Translations under genes and position numbers: made by a program
In this document: positions 24,967 to 36,580 of the stretch, one piece after another
How the letters are laid out: every line of letters starts with the position of its first letter
How positions within the stretch are numbered: position 1 is the first letter of the stretch
The notes under the pieces: model-generated
Seen by the model: the letters and a program-made list of their open reading frames with translations, nothing else
Databases searched by the model: none
Told to the model about the DNA's origin: nothing
Assembly: GCA_007695145.1 (NCBI GenBank)
Contig: REEI01000053.1
Coordinates: 1 to 45,065 of the forward strand
Origin: Saprospirales bacterium
GTDB lineage: Bacteria; Bacteroidota; Bacteroidia; Chitinophagales; Saprospiraceae
Reading direction: 5' to 3'
DNA: 45,065 bases

Positions 24967-26577
24967 ATGAACAGTTACGGCTTTTCTTTTTCCGCGCGAT
25001 TGTTATTCCTCTTCCCATTGATTTTTTCAAACTTTCTCCTCACTGCTCAGGAAAAGACAGGTGGCTTTCACGAGTTATATGGGAATATGCTATTGGAGGA
25101 AAATCTGGAGGCCCATGTTTGGGCGCTTTCGGCCGATAGTATGCTGGGAAGGGAAACAGGTGAGCCCGGTTCAATATTAGCAGGCAATTATATCGAAGAT
25201 TTTTTCATAGAACTCGGTCTGCCTCCAATTGGAGATACAACCTATCGACAAACCATGCGATTTACCTGGTTGAGATGGGGTGAAAATGAGGTTATTGTCA
25301 ATGGTGATACTCTCAGGAACCGATGGCAGTATCTTGCAGTCCCGGCAGATAATTTTGAATGGGAAAACTACGAAATTGATGAAATCGTCTTTATGGGATT
25401 TGGCATCGATGACGAAAGGTACAGCGATCGGCCAGAAGGTGATTTTGAAGGGAAAGTTGCTCTTGTGATATCTGGGGAGCCGATAGATGAGCATGGGAAT
25501 TCTGTGCTGACCGATTCATCCGACCTTTCCGATTGGGGTATTGGTATAGAAATGAAAAGAAACTACCTCTCTGACCTGGGCTTTAAACAAATTATTGTTG
25601 CTGAAACCTCTATGGGACCTATAAACAGGGCCAATTGGAGGAGAATGACAAGACCGTTGTCCTATACCAGCCCAACTCAACCGGAGGAAAGTTTAGCCGG
25701 CCTGATCTATATGGATTTAGAGGTGGCATATTCTTTGATCGGAGATTTTGCTGAGGAAGTAAAGGAGGTTTTTAGGGTGGATGAAGCGAAAATGTCCAGT
25801 TTGAGCGGCCAGTCTGTTGAAGTCGACCTGGAAATTAATCTCAGGAAAAAGTTTCAAACCCTGGAGGATGACAATATTTTGGGTTATATAGAGGGAATTG
25901 ATCCTGTTTTAAAGGATGAATTGATCGTGGTAAGTGCTCATTATGACCACATTGGTTATCGCGGTGATGATATCTTCAACGGAGCTAACGATAACGCATC
26001 AGGAACCTCAGCTGTAATGGAGATGGCGCGCCCTCTTTTGGAGGCAAAAAATGCCGGTCATGGGCCTGCTCGCTCTGTGCTGCTGATATTGCTGACCGGG
26101 GAAGAAAAAGGCCTTCTTGGTTCCTCCTTTTATGTAGAGAATCCCATTTTTCCACTGGAAAATACCATCGCCAATATCAATATTGATATGCTGGGAAGAG
26201 TGGATGAAAAACATCGGGATTTGGGGATTGAAAACTATGTTTATCCCATTGGTTCTGATAGGATGTCTACGAGTCTGCACGAAAAGATGCTGATGGTCAA
26301 TGAGAATTACTCGCATATACATCTCGACCTCACTTATAATGATCCTGAAGATCCGAACAGGTATTACTTCAGATCTGATCACTACAATTTTGTCAGAAAG
26401 GGCATACCCGCTATTTTTTATTTCAATGGTATGAACGAAGACTACCATCTCGCTACCGATACGGCTGATAAAATGAATTTCAGTAGTATGACAGCTGCTA
26501 CCCGGCATATTTTTCATCTGGTCTGGGAGTTGGCTAATTCATCGAATCGACTTGAGAGGGATGTCTTCGATGACTGA
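24967..26577 (+). CDS. Secreted M28 family zinc peptidase
   Basis: A 536-aa exported aminopeptidase-like protein. The start at 24967 yields a signal peptide ending LLTAQ. An upstream in-frame start at 24901 would overlap rpiB and bury the signal peptide. The M28 zinc ligands appear in order: H in SAHYDHIG, D in NGANDNASGTSA, E in LTGEEKGLLGSS, D in NIDMLGRVD and H in the C-terminal RSDHYNFVRKGIPAIF. A protease-associated-like insert (DFEGKVALVISG) precedes the catalytic half. Complete active sites imply real peptidase activity in the periplasm or outside. No sorting domain is present. Confidence 0.92.
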   Translation: MNSYGFSFSARLLFLFPLIFSNFLLTAQEKTGGFHELYGNMLLEENLEAHVWALSADSMLGRETGEPGSILAGNYIEDFFIELGLPPIGDTTYRQTMRFTWLRWGENEVIVNGDTLRNRWQYLAVPADNFEWENYEIDEIVFMGFGIDDERYSDRPEGDFEGKVALVISGEPIDEHGNSVLTDSSDLSDWGIGIEMKRNYLSDLGFKQIIVAETSMGPINRANWRRMTRPLSYTSPTQPEESLAGLIYMDLEVAYSLIGDFAEEVKEVFRVDEAKMSSLSGQSVEVDLEINLRKKFQTLEDDNILGYIEGIDPVLKDELIVVSAHYDHIGYRGDDIFNGANDNASGTSAVMEMARPLLEAKNAGHGPARSVLLILLTGEEKGLLGSSFYVENPIFPLENTIANINIDMLGRVDEKHRDLGIENYVYPIGSDRMSTSLHEKMLMVNENYSHIHLDLTYNDPEDPNRYYFRSDHYNFVRKGIPAIFYFNGMNEDYHLATDTADKMNFSSMTAATRHIFHLVWELANSSNRLERDVFDD

Positions 26578-26807
26578 GGAATCATTCTTAATGATGTTGT
26601 TTTATTCCCGATCTTCAAAAGGTTCTCAACACTTATTTTGTTTGCCGGCCTGTGTGGCGTTTCACAAAACAAATACCAGCTTTCGGTGTTTGATAATCAT
26701 TGAAAAATGATCTGGACCGCATTGGTTTTTAGTGTTGAAGTAAAATTTTAATGGCCGGGATGATGTAGCCACAGTTTTTTCCCGGTTGAATCATTCAATA
26801 TTTCAAG

Positions 26808-27527
26808 ATGTCAGGAACAAGACTAAGTGTCAATATCAATAAGGTTGCCCTGTTGAGAAATAGCCGTAAAGGAGAATTCCCCGACTTGATTCGTGTAGCC
26901 AGAGATTGTGAGGCTTTTGGGGCCGAAGGTATTACAGTTCACCCTCGCCCGGATGAGCGTCACATCAGATTTTCTGATATTCCCAGGTTGAAGGAGGTAG
27001 TTAGGACTGAATTTAATATTGAGGGCAATCCAACCGAACAGTTTATGGAACTGGTGCTAAAAAATAAACCGGATCAGTGTACGCTGGTGCCCGATCCACC
27101 GGATGTTTTAACCTCTGATACCGGCTATGATACCATAGCGGAAAGATCATTTTTGACTGAAGTAGTTTCTGCTCTCAAGGCTGCAAATATCCGGGTAAGT
27201 ATTTTTATTGATCCTGATCCTAAACAGGTTGAGGGTGCCAGGGTCATAGGAGCTGATAGGGTGGAATTGTACACCGGTGACTATGCATTCAAGTACCGTC
27301 AAGACCCCATAAGCGCAGTTCAGTCCCATACAGAATGTGGAAAATTAGCTGAGGAAATAGGAATTGGTCTGAATGCTGGTCACGATCTCAATTTGGACAA
27401 CCTCGATTACTACAGAGCCTCTGTGCCAGGCTTACTTGAAGTTTCTATCGGGCATGCGTTGATTGCTGATGCCCTTTATTACGGCTTACAGACGACCATA
27501 CAACTTTATCAATACCGGCTGAGGTAA
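26808..27527 (+). CDS. pdxJ: Pyridoxine 5'-phosphate synthase
   Basis: Condenses 1-deoxyxylulose 5-phosphate with 3-amino-2-oxopropyl phosphate in the DXP-dependent vitamin B6 pathway. The 239-aa TIM barrel shows TRLSVNINKVALLRNSR at the N-terminus, ITVHPRPDERHIRFSDI, FNIEGNPTEQF, LVPDPPDVLTSDTGYD and GLNAGHDLNLDNL near the end, all typical PdxJ strands. Length is normal. The gene has 230 bp of upstream non-coding DNA with no clear consensus box. PdxA and the other pathway genes are not in the window. Confidence 0.96.
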   Translation: MSGTRLSVNINKVALLRNSRKGEFPDLIRVARDCEAFGAEGITVHPRPDERHIRFSDIPRLKEVVRTEFNIEGNPTEQFMELVLKNKPDQCTLVPDPPDVLTSDTGYDTIAERSFLTEVVSALKAANIRVSIFIDPDPKQVEGARVIGADRVELYTGDYAFKYRQDPISAVQSHTECGKLAEEIGIGLNAGHDLNLDNLDYYRASVPGLLEVSIGHALIADALYYGLQTTIQLYQYRLR

Positions 27528-27653
27528 TGCAGGCTATTCTTTAGGTCAAGCGGTGGTTTTTGATAATATTTTGGAGGATGATCAAAGAAATTCTAACATC
27601 CTATAATTAAATAACTTTCCAGAAATTTGTAGTTCACGCTTTGGAATAAAAGT

Positions 27654-27661
27654 TAACTTTG
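27654..27661 (+). promoter_or_regulatory. -7 box of the polyprenyl synthase gene
   Basis: TAACTTTG matches TAnnTTTG. A TTTG lies 24 bp upstream (27626-27629), one base beyond the usual spacing. The leader to the GTG at 27736 would be about 68 nt. Confidence 0.45.
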
Positions 27662-27735
27662 GGTCTTGTGTTCAGACCTTTTTCAATCAATTGTGTTGAA
27701 CATTTATTGGAAATTGAATAAAACTTTTCATTTGG

Positions 27736-28701
27736 GTGCTTAATAAGATAAAGAAACCAATAAAAGCCGAGCTGGCTGAATTTGAGTATAGGTTCAGAGA
27801 CAGTATGCGATCACGTGTACCCCTACTAGATCGCATCACCTACTACATCGTAAAGAGGAAGGGCAAACAGCTCAGACCCATGTTTGTGTTTTTGTGCTCT
27901 GCTATCGCCGGAAAAATTAATGATCGAAGCTACATAGCAGCTGCAATGGTAGAGTTGCTTCACACTGCCTCTCTCGTCCACGATGATGTAGTAGATGACA
28001 GCATGAAACGAAGAGGGATGTTTTCAATCAACGCCCTTTGGAAAAATAAAATAGCCGTGCTGGTTGGAGATTATTTGCTTTCAAGAGGCTTGCTGATTGC
28101 TCTTAAAAACAACGAATATGAGCAGCTTCAAATCCTATCAGAAGCTGTGCAGAACATGAGCGAAGGAGAACTTTTACAGATAGAAAAAGCGAGGCGATTA
28201 GATATTAGCGAGGAGGTTTATTTTGATATCATTCGACAGAAAACAGCATCCCTTATCGCTGCTGCCTGTAAAGCCGGTGCAGCCGCTGCAGGTGCCACCT
28301 CTGAGAATATTGAACGCATGAGGCTCTTTGGTGAAAAAATCGGTATAGCTTTTCAGATTAAGGATGACTTATTTGATTATGGTGAAGATACCATAGGAAA
28401 ACCAACAGGTATAGATATCAAAGAAAAGAAAATGACTCTGCCCCTGATTTATACCCTCAATAAAGTTGACGGTAAGACAAAAAGGAGAATTATTAAAGTT
28501 GTCAAACACTACGGTACAGATAAGGAGAAAGTTAATGAGGTGATCGACATTGTTGCAAAAAGCGGTGGCCTTGCTTATGCAAAAGAGATTATGCTGAAGT
28601 ATAGAAGTGAGGCTCTTCAAATATTGGAAATATTCCCCGAAAATGAATACCGTGAATCACTGGAAACCCTCGTTATGTACGTGACCGACCGTACAAAATA
28701 G
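27736..28701 (+). CDS. Polyprenyl diphosphate synthase (trans, long-chain)
   Basis: Elongates allylic diphosphates with isopentenyl diphosphate. The 321-aa all-helical protein begins with GTG (MLNKIKKPIKAELAEF); there is no upstream ATG in frame. It shows KGKQLRPM, the first aspartate-rich motif DDVVDDS (83-89) and the second, DDLFDYGED (210-218). No bulky aromatic residues sit in the five positions before the first motif (ASLVH), which favours long products such as the octaprenyl or heptaprenyl side chain of menaquinone. Exact chain length cannot be fixed by eye. It stands alone. Confidence 0.92.
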   Translation: MLNKIKKPIKAELAEFEYRFRDSMRSRVPLLDRITYYIVKRKGKQLRPMFVFLCSAIAGKINDRSYIAAAMVELLHTASLVHDDVVDDSMKRRGMFSINALWKNKIAVLVGDYLLSRGLLIALKNNEYEQLQILSEAVQNMSEGELLQIEKARRLDISEEVYFDIIRQKTASLIAAACKAGAAAAGATSENIERMRLFGEKIGIAFQIKDDLFDYGEDTIGKPTGIDIKEKKMTLPLIYTLNKVDGKTKRRIIKVVKHYGTDKEKVNEVIDIVAKSGGLAYAKEIMLKYRSEALQILEIFPENEYRESLETLVMYVTDRTK

Positions 28702-28702
28702 A

Positions 28703-28732
28703 CCCTTTAGATATGCTTTTATATCTTTAGGG
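28703..28732 (+). terminator. Candidate hairpin after the polyprenyl synthase gene
   Basis: CCCT..AGATAT (from 28703) pairs with ATATCT..AGGG (to 28732), with a TT/TT internal mismatch and a GCTTTT loop. It begins 2 bp after the stop codon. The downstream T content is modest, so the terminator role is tentative. Confidence 0.4.
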
Positions 28733-28966
28733 ATGTTATTCTGTTGTTTAAGGGGTTTCATCCCGCATACCTAAAGTCATTAAGTAATCCAGATTTTGGA
28801 TGGCTCTTCAGATCAGCAAAAGGAATTTTGTATACAAGATCATTATTTTCCATGCTCTTGATTAAAGACCTATGTAGGAAAAAATTTCTATGCTGCTCAA
28901 CCAATAAGCAGAAAGCAAATGTGGAATCACTCAAAAGAAATGACGCGAATAGATCCGGGAGTGTAG

Positions 28967-29836
28967 TTATCGGACCAGGTCGGCCATGGTTTTTCCGATA
29001 TGAGCCGGAGATTCTACAACATGGATACCACACTCTCGCATGATAGCCATTTTAGCTTCGGCAGTATCGTCCTTTCCACCAATAATTGCACCTGCATGAC
29101 CCATTTTCCTTCCCTTGGGTGCCGTTTGACCTGCTATGAATCCAACGACAGGCTTGGTGCTGTTGGCCTGAATCCACTTAGCTGCATTTGCTTCCATGTT
29201 TCCACCAATTTCACCTATCATTATGATGCCTTCGGTTTCGTCGTCGTTCATCAGTAATTCGACAGCATCTCTTGTGGTAGTCCCAACTACGGGGTCACCC
29301 CCAATTCCAATACAAGTTGATTGACCCAGCCCTGTCTTGGTCACCTGATCAACCGCCTCGTAGGTAAGAGTACCTGAACGTGAAACTATCCCAATGGTTC
29401 CCCTTTTGTGTATGAAACCGGGCATGATACCTACTTTTGCCTCTCCTGGGGTAATGACTCCCGGACAGTTTGGACCGATTAGACGACAATCTCTTCCCTT
29501 TAGGAAGGAAGTTGCCCGAAGCATATCCTGAACAGGTATACCCTCAGTGATGCATACGATTACTTTGATTCCAGCTTCGGCGGCTTCCATAATTGCATCT
29601 GCTGCAAATGGCGGTGGTACAAAAATAACCGAAGTGTTTGCGCCTTCTTTTTCTACAGCATCAGCCACTGTGTTAAATACCGGCTTATTCAAGTGGCTTT
29701 GGCCTCCTTTACCGGGGGTAACCCCTCCAACAACCGGTGTTCCGTATTCGATCATTTGCTCAGCATGAAAGGTGCCTTCCTTTCCGGTAAATCCCTGAAC
29801 AATAACTCTTGAATTTTTATCAACTAATACTGACAT
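28967..29836 (-). CDS. sucD: Succinate--CoA ligase subunit alpha
   Basis: TCA-cycle enzyme subunit that carries the phosphohistidine and the CoA site. The 289-aa sequence begins [21 protein letters not shown] (nucleotide/CoA Rossmann loop) and has the conserved [15 protein letters not shown] and [10 protein letters not shown]. The phosphorylated H247 sits in [11 protein letters not shown]. Length matches the family. The beta subunit (sucC) is not adjacent and must lie elsewhere. It lies 44 bp downstream of divIC on the same strand and probably shares its promoter at 30213-30244. Confidence 0.96.
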   Translation of the reverse strand: MSVLVDKNSRVIVQGFTGKEGTFHAEQMIEYGTPVVGGVTPGKGGQSHLNKPVFNTVADAVEKEGANTSVIFVPPPFAADAIMEAAEAGIKVIVCITEGIPVQDMLRATSFLKGRDCRLIGPNCPGVITPGEAKVGIMPGFIHKRGTIGIVSRSGTLTYEAVDQVTKTGLGQSTCIGIGGDPVVGTTTRDAVELLMNDDETEGIIMIGEIGGNMEANAAKWIQANSTKPVVGFIAGQTAPKGRKMGHAGAIIGGKDDTAEAKMAIMRECGIHVVESPAHIGKTMADLVR

Positions 29837-29880
29837 GTCCTACTTTATAATTTATTAAAATGAGGGCGTGAAGTTCTGAA

Positions 29881-30186
29881 TTATTTTCTTCTGATCACAA
29901 AAACATCTTCATTTTCTTTCGACATAAAGTATTTTTCTCTGACATATTTCTCGATATCTTCCTCCATTTCAGCACGTTCTGCTTCAATTTTCTCTATTCC
30001 TTCTCTGTATCGTTCCATCTCATTGTGCATTTCATTCAATTGAAGCGAAAGCTTTATATGAGTCAAAAGGCTTTGCTTACCAAAGAAAGTCATCCACATA
30101 GCAAAAACAATTATGGTCAATATGTATTTGTTGCGCAAAGGGATAGGTATCTTGTCTTTTATATTCCGTCTTTTCATGAAAAACAT
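29881..30186 (-). CDS. Septum formation initiator (FtsB/DivIC) family protein
   Basis: A 101-aa bitopic membrane protein. A basic N-terminus is followed by one transmembrane helix (about 21-36, YILTIIVFAMWMTFFG) and a coiled coil (LNEMHNEMERYREGIEKIEAERAEMEEDIEKY, broken here by text only), ending in VREKYFMSKENEDVFVIRR. This is the FtsB/DivIC layout. The conserved end segment matches the family's xxREKyxmxkxgEdvy motif. It should act in the divisome with FtsL and FtsQ. An internal ATG at 30177 (MKRRNIK) is an alternative start. The gene follows eno on the same strand, as in many Bacteroidota, but after a 594-bp gap. Confidence 0.88.
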   Translation of the reverse strand: MFFMKRRNIKDKIPIPLRNKYILTIIVFAMWMTFFGKQSLLTHIKLSLQLNEMHNEMERYREGIEKIEAERAEMEEDIEKYVREKYFMSKENEDVFVIRRK

Positions 30187-30780
30187 ATTATGAAATTTTT
30201 TAATATGTTAGGCAAAGGTAAGTAGCCGGAAAGGAATTAATCAAACATATTATAAAAAAATTTAATGTGTTTAATTTATTTTTTAATTGAGATGTTTATG
30301 GAGAAGATAATGAGGGCCTTATGTATTGAATTTTTGTTAAAGGGTGAAGGTGGACGATTAATCCTCCGGGTAGACCTGTCGCCTTTGTAGATGCGGGCCG
30401 AGTGTACAGGTGGTCGGAGTAAATGAATGGTGGCTTTAGTGATCCATCAGTCGATAGTTCCAATCAATTGAACTGATCACACAATGACCGTGAAAATGGG
30501 CCAATCTCAATTTTTACCAATTCAACCTGAGGTCAAATTATAATCCCGCACTTCTCTTCCTTTAAATCTGTCGATAATGAAAGATTTTTAATTCGATGGA
30601 TTTTAAGAGTTTGTAGGTGGGCTTTTGATAGAAGCTGCTTTTCGTGAACCCACGGATAATTTTATTCTGAGCACTGGATAAGGTGCAAAGAAGTAGCAGC
30701 TTAGTTAGGTTGGATAAACAACCCATCCACTCAGCAAGTAGTACGATTAATAAGTACAGTCCATTTGTATTGGGCCTTTC
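30187..30780. other. Long intergenic region with a structured core, 594 bp
   Basis: AT-rich gap between eno and divIC. It contains the divIC promoter (30213-30244) and a possible RNA structure: CTCCG (30364-30368) pairs with CGGAG (30415-30419), and ACCTGT (30374-30379) pairs with ACAGGT (30406-30411), inside a locally GC-richer patch. No open frame with coding character was found. Confidence 0.45.
30213..30244 (-). promoter_or_regulatory. Promoter of divIC-sucD
   Basis: On the minus strand a TTTG whose TTG is at 30242-30244, 21 bp, then TACCTTTG at 30213-30220. This is a full match to the Bacteroidota TTG-N17-23-TAnnTTTG consensus. It separates divIC-sucD from the upstream carA-eno unit. 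Confidence 0.58.
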
Positions 30781-33182
<2,402 letters not shown>

Positions 33183-33201
33183 AGTTCAATGCGATTTTGC
33201 G

Positions 33202-33209
33202 CAAAGATA
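33202..33209 (-). promoter_or_regulatory. -7 box of carA-eno
   Basis: The minus-strand sequence TATCTTTG matches TAnnTTTG and would give a short leader of about 14 nt before the carA ATG. No TTG is at a good distance. Confidence 0.42.
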
Positions 33210-33282
33210 GTGATTCGCCAATTAAGTATAATGACATGCCTAAATTTGTTTTGCCTACAGGATTTTTTCATCCCTCAAATGA

Positions 33283-33316
33283 TAAAAGCCGGACTTGCTT
33301 TTAAATCCGGCTTTTA
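33283..33316. terminator. Strong 11-bp hairpin upstream of carA
   Basis: TAAAAGCCGGA (33283-33293) pairs perfectly with TCCGGCTTTTA (33306-33316) around a 12-nt loop. The GC core flanked by A and T runs gives a bidirectional terminator appearance. It lies upstream of the predicted carA promoter, so it is not in the carA leader. No gene ends next to it on either strand. Confidence 0.55.
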
Positions 33317-33773
33317 AGCTGTCCAATAACAATTTAAACATAGGCTCTTTATGATTTAGCCATATTTATGGCTCTCCAGGTATTTAATGCTGGCCAATGA
33401 AAAATGGCTTTGCTGTATTCAATCTTTTAGTATTCGGATTTTTTTCAATATCAGACTGAAATAATTGCAGGGAATCTCAATCCCTGAAGGACTTCAAATT
33501 TATAGTGGTTGATTTGTTTTTTCGGGAGGGCTCCATGAATACCGTGAATAAATTATATAAACCGCTTATTGCCGGCCATGAACTTACCATTGACCTACAG
33601 GATTCAATCCCATTTGATTTGAACAAAGCTAGTTGGGCAAAGAGCCAGAGCATTTTTTGTGAGACGATTGTTGCTGGCGTCTGGGTAAAAAATACTAGAC
33701 CGAATTATAGGTATTTTGCTTTGAGATACCATATTTTGTCTTAATTTCGACCTCCTAAATTAGTGTTACTTTG

Positions 33774-34556
33774 ATGACGATACAAGAATTAGCAGAATTA
33801 TCATTGAAGAAGCCTGTCCTTATTGATTTTTGGGCTGAATGGTGCGGTCCTTGCAAGACGTTTGGACCAATTCTGGAAGAGACGCTAGCCAATTATGGCG
33901 ATCAGATTCATTTGGAAAAGGTTGATGTTGATCTGCAAAGAGATCTCGCAGCTCAGTTCAGGGTTCAAAGTATTCCAACAGTTGTTTTGCTTCACAACGG
34001 AAAAATTGTGGATGTGACTCAAGGTGCAATGAGTGAGGTGCAGTTGGATCAATGGTTGAGAAAGCACCTTCCCGGTCTTGAAAGCAATACAGATGATCAC
34101 GACTGGAGGGAGAAAATCAAAGAGTTGGAACCGATTCCCTCTAGTGGCCGTCTGAATAGCCTGGAAGAACTCGTTCGGGAGCATCCGGACGACCTTGAGT
34201 TGCGATCTGGATATTGCAGAGCACTGCTGTTTGATCGGCCCAAAGTGGCAAAAGACATGGCTGCAGATATGGCTGGAAATCAGGAAATACATTGGTTGAG
34301 CACACAAATTGTTTTTTTGGCAAATATGCTTTTGGACGAAATTTCAACGGACTCCCTTTTAGCGCCAATCTTAGCCCTTATAAAATCTGGTGAGTTGGAC
34401 ACAGCTGCTGCAAAACTGAATGAGCAATTGCTAATTGGTGAACCCCAAGAAAAGGAGGTGCTTCGAAAATTGGGAGTGAGTTTGTTTTCAGTACTAGGGG
34501 ATCAACATCCGGTCAACAGGAAGCACCGAAAGGTATTCAATATGTATTTAAGCTAA
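33774..34556 (+). CDS. Thioredoxin-fold protein with C-terminal TPR-like region (YbbN/CnoX-like)
   Basis: A 260-aa cytoplasmic protein. The N-terminal thioredoxin domain has DFWAEWCGPCKTFGPIL with the active-site pair C24/C27 and the cis-proline segment QSIPTVVLLHNGK. After about residue 110 come helical repeats (SLEELVREHPDDLELRSGYCRALL) and a C-terminal segment VLRKLGVSLFSVLGDQHPVNRKHRK. This matches YbbN/CnoX-type proteins, which combine redox and chaperone functions. The ATG at 33774 is preferred over the preceding TTG. The S9 peptidase gene follows after 11 bp, suggesting co-transcription. Confidence 0.88.
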   Translation: MTIQELAELSLKKPVLIDFWAEWCGPCKTFGPILEETLANYGDQIHLEKVDVDLQRDLAAQFRVQSIPTVVLLHNGKIVDVTQGAMSEVQLDQWLRKHLPGLESNTDDHDWREKIKELEPIPSSGRLNSLEELVREHPDDLELRSGYCRALLFDRPKVAKDMAADMAGNQEIHWLSTQIVFLANMLLDEISTDSLLAPILALIKSGELDTAAAKLNEQLLIGEPQEKEVLRKLGVSLFSVLGDQHPVNRKHRKVFNMYLS

Positions 34557-34567
34557 AAATTTTAATA

Positions 34568-36580
34568 ATGAAAAAACTGATTCTTTTTCCTTTGTTACTT
34601 TGTCTGATTACTTTAACTGTTCAGACCCAGAATGTCATAAGTCCGGAATCTTTATGGGAACTCGGTCGTGTAAGTCTGATGGATGTGTCTCCGGATGGCA
34701 GTACTATTGTCTATGGTGTGGCCCGCTATGATGTCGAGGCCAATTCAGGACAGCAGGACCTTTACAGTCTCTCTACACTAGGTGGCGTAGCCAGAAAAAT
34801 TACTGCTTTTGAATCTTTTGAGACAGGAGCTCAATTCAGGCCGGATGGTGAAAGGATTGGTTTTCTGAGAAATGGATACTTGTGGGAAATGAATCCGGAC
34901 GGAACCGACAAAAAAAGGATATCCAATTTTCGAATGGGTGGCTTTCGCTATGCTCCCACGGGAGACCGCATCTTGTTTTTCAAGGAAGTTCAATTTGGGA
35001 AAACAACCCTGGATCACCATCCAGATTTACCCATGGCAGAGGTTCACATCATAGACGATCTGATGTATCGTCATTGGGACAAGTGGTATGAGGGTAAGCA
35101 TCGGAATATTTTTTATATAGAGTACAATGACGGAGAGCTGGTAGGGAATGCCGTCAATATTATGGATGAGCCTTTCGACAGTCCCATGAAGCCTTTTGGG
35201 GGAATGAATCAAATAGCCTGGAGTCCCGATGGCCGCAAAATAGCTTACACCTGCAAGAAGAAATTTGGCAGGGATTATACCCTCACGACCAATTCCAATA
35301 TTTACTTGTACGATCTTAGTTCAGGTGAGACCGAAGACCTGACACCCGATAACGATGGATACGATCGCAATCCTACTTTTTCACCCGATGGTAGATATAT
35401 TATGTGGAATAGCATGGAAAGGGACGGGTTTGAATCTGACAGGAATCGGATTTTCATCCATGACTTCCAGACGGGTGAGCGCCGTGAAATCAGTGAAGGT
35501 TGGGATAGAAATGCGGACAATCCCCAGTTCAATGAGGATGGGACAAAAGTATATTTTACCAGTGGAGTTCACGCCACATTCCAAATATTTGAGTACGATA
35601 TAGCTGGCGGCGCTAAACGTCAACTCACGGATGGAATCCATAACTTTTACAGCTTTTTTGTGAGAGGTGACTTTATTATAGCTTCCAAGTCCACTATGTC
35701 TCTTCCCGATGAAATTTTTAGGGTGGAGATTGCCAATGGTACAGATTCACAGCTTAGCTCAGTAAATACCGAAATGCTTTCTGAGATTGATTTTGGGGAA
35801 GTCAAAAGCGAGTGGGTTGAGACTACGGATGGCAAGCAGATGCTTGTCTGGATGATATATCCCCCAGGATTTGACCCCAATAAAAAGTATCCCACAATTC
35901 TCTATTGTCAGGGTGGACCTCAATCTCCTGTGAGTCAGTTTTTTTCCTATAGATGGAATTTTCAGATGATGGCCTCTGATGGCTATATAGTAGTTGCTCC
36001 AAACAGGAGAGGCTTACCCTCATTCGGAAGGGAGTGGAATGATGCAATTAGTGAGGATTGGGGAGGTCAGGCCATGCTTGATTACCTTAGTGCTATTGAT
36101 CACGCTGCTGAAAAATCTTATGTCGATGAAACCAGATTGGGGGCAGTTGGAGCCAGTTTTGGTGGCTACTCTGTTTTTTGGCTGGCGGGCAACCACGAGG
36201 GACGCTTCCGAAGCTTCATCTCTCACTGTGGACTATTCAACCTGGATAGTTGGTATGCAAGTACAGAGGAACAATTTTTTGCCAACTGGGATATAGGAGG
36301 TGCATTTTGGGATGAACCTGTGCCAGAAAGCTATTTGATGCACTCGCCCCATCTTTACGCCGGAAATTGGGATACACCCATTTTGGTGATTCATGGAGAG
36401 CAGGACTTTCGGGTGCCTATTGGCGAGGGAATTCAGGCTTTTCACACCGCTCAGCTACAGGGAATAAAAAGTCGATTTCTCTATTTTCCAACGGAGGGCC
36501 ACTGGGTGCTTCAACCACAAAACAGTGTTCTCTGGCATAGAGAATTTATCCGTTGGTTGGACGAAACACTTAAGAATTGA
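34568..36580 (+). CDS. Secreted S9 family prolyl oligopeptidase
   Basis: A 670-aa exported serine peptidase. A signal peptide (MKKLILFPLLLCLITLTVQTQ) is followed by an N-terminal beta-propeller with WD40-like TolB repeats (SPDGSTIVYG, AWSPDGRKIAYTC, TFSPDGRYIMWNS) and an alpha/beta hydrolase domain. The catalytic triad is S530 in GASFGGYS, D613 in HGEQDFRVP and H645 in TEGHWV. Such enzymes degrade peptides in the periplasm or at the cell surface in Bacteroidota. It starts 11 bp after the thioredoxin-like gene. All catalytic residues are present and length is normal. Confidence 0.94.
   Translation: MKKLILFPLLLCLITLTVQTQNVISPESLWELGRVSLMDVSPDGSTIVYGVARYDVEANSGQQDLYSLSTLGGVARKITAFESFETGAQFRPDGERIGFLRNGYLWEMNPDGTDKKRISNFRMGGFRYAPTGDRILFFKEVQFGKTTLDHHPDLPMAEVHIIDDLMYRHWDKWYEGKHRNIFYIEYNDGELVGNAVNIMDEPFDSPMKPFGGMNQIAWSPDGRKIAYTCKKKFGRDYTLTTNSNIYLYDLSSGETEDLTPDNDGYDRNPTFSPDGRYIMWNSMERDGFESDRNRIFIHDFQTGERREISEGWDRNADNPQFNEDGTKVYFTSGVHATFQIFEYDIAGGAKRQLTDGIHNFYSFFVRGDFIIASKSTMSLPDEIFRVEIANGTDSQLSSVNTEMLSEIDFGEVKSEWVETTDGKQMLVWMIYPPGFDPNKKYPTILYCQGGPQSPVSQFFSYRWNFQMMASDGYIVVAPNRRGLPSFGREWNDAISEDWGGQAMLDYLSAIDHAAEKSYVDETRLGAVGASFGGYSVFWLAGNHEGRFRSFISHCGLFNLDSWYASTEEQFFANWDIGGAFWDEPVPESYLMHSPHLYAGNWDTPILVIHGEQDFRVPIGEGIQAFHTAQLQGIKSRFLYFPTEGHWVLQPQNSVLWHREFIRWLDETLKN

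Larger units (their letters stand above)
33183..33770. other. Intergenic region, about 590 bp
   Basis: Divergent gap between carA and the thioredoxin-like gene. It holds the carA -7 box and the strong hairpin at 33283-33316. A 79-codon plus-strand frame (33505-33744, GTG start) resembles no family I know and has no promoter or ribosome-site support, so I do not call it a gene. Confidence 0.45.

Noticed and set aside
28744-29043. Plus-strand frame of 99 codons overlapping the sucD 3' end
   Set aside because: It runs antisense into the well-supported sucD gene and resembles no known family.
33505-33744. Plus-strand frame of 79 codons with GTG start before the thioredoxin-like gene
   Set aside because: No recognisable domain, no consensus promoter, and no ribosome-site support. 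I treat it as chance but would reconsider if conserved in relatives.
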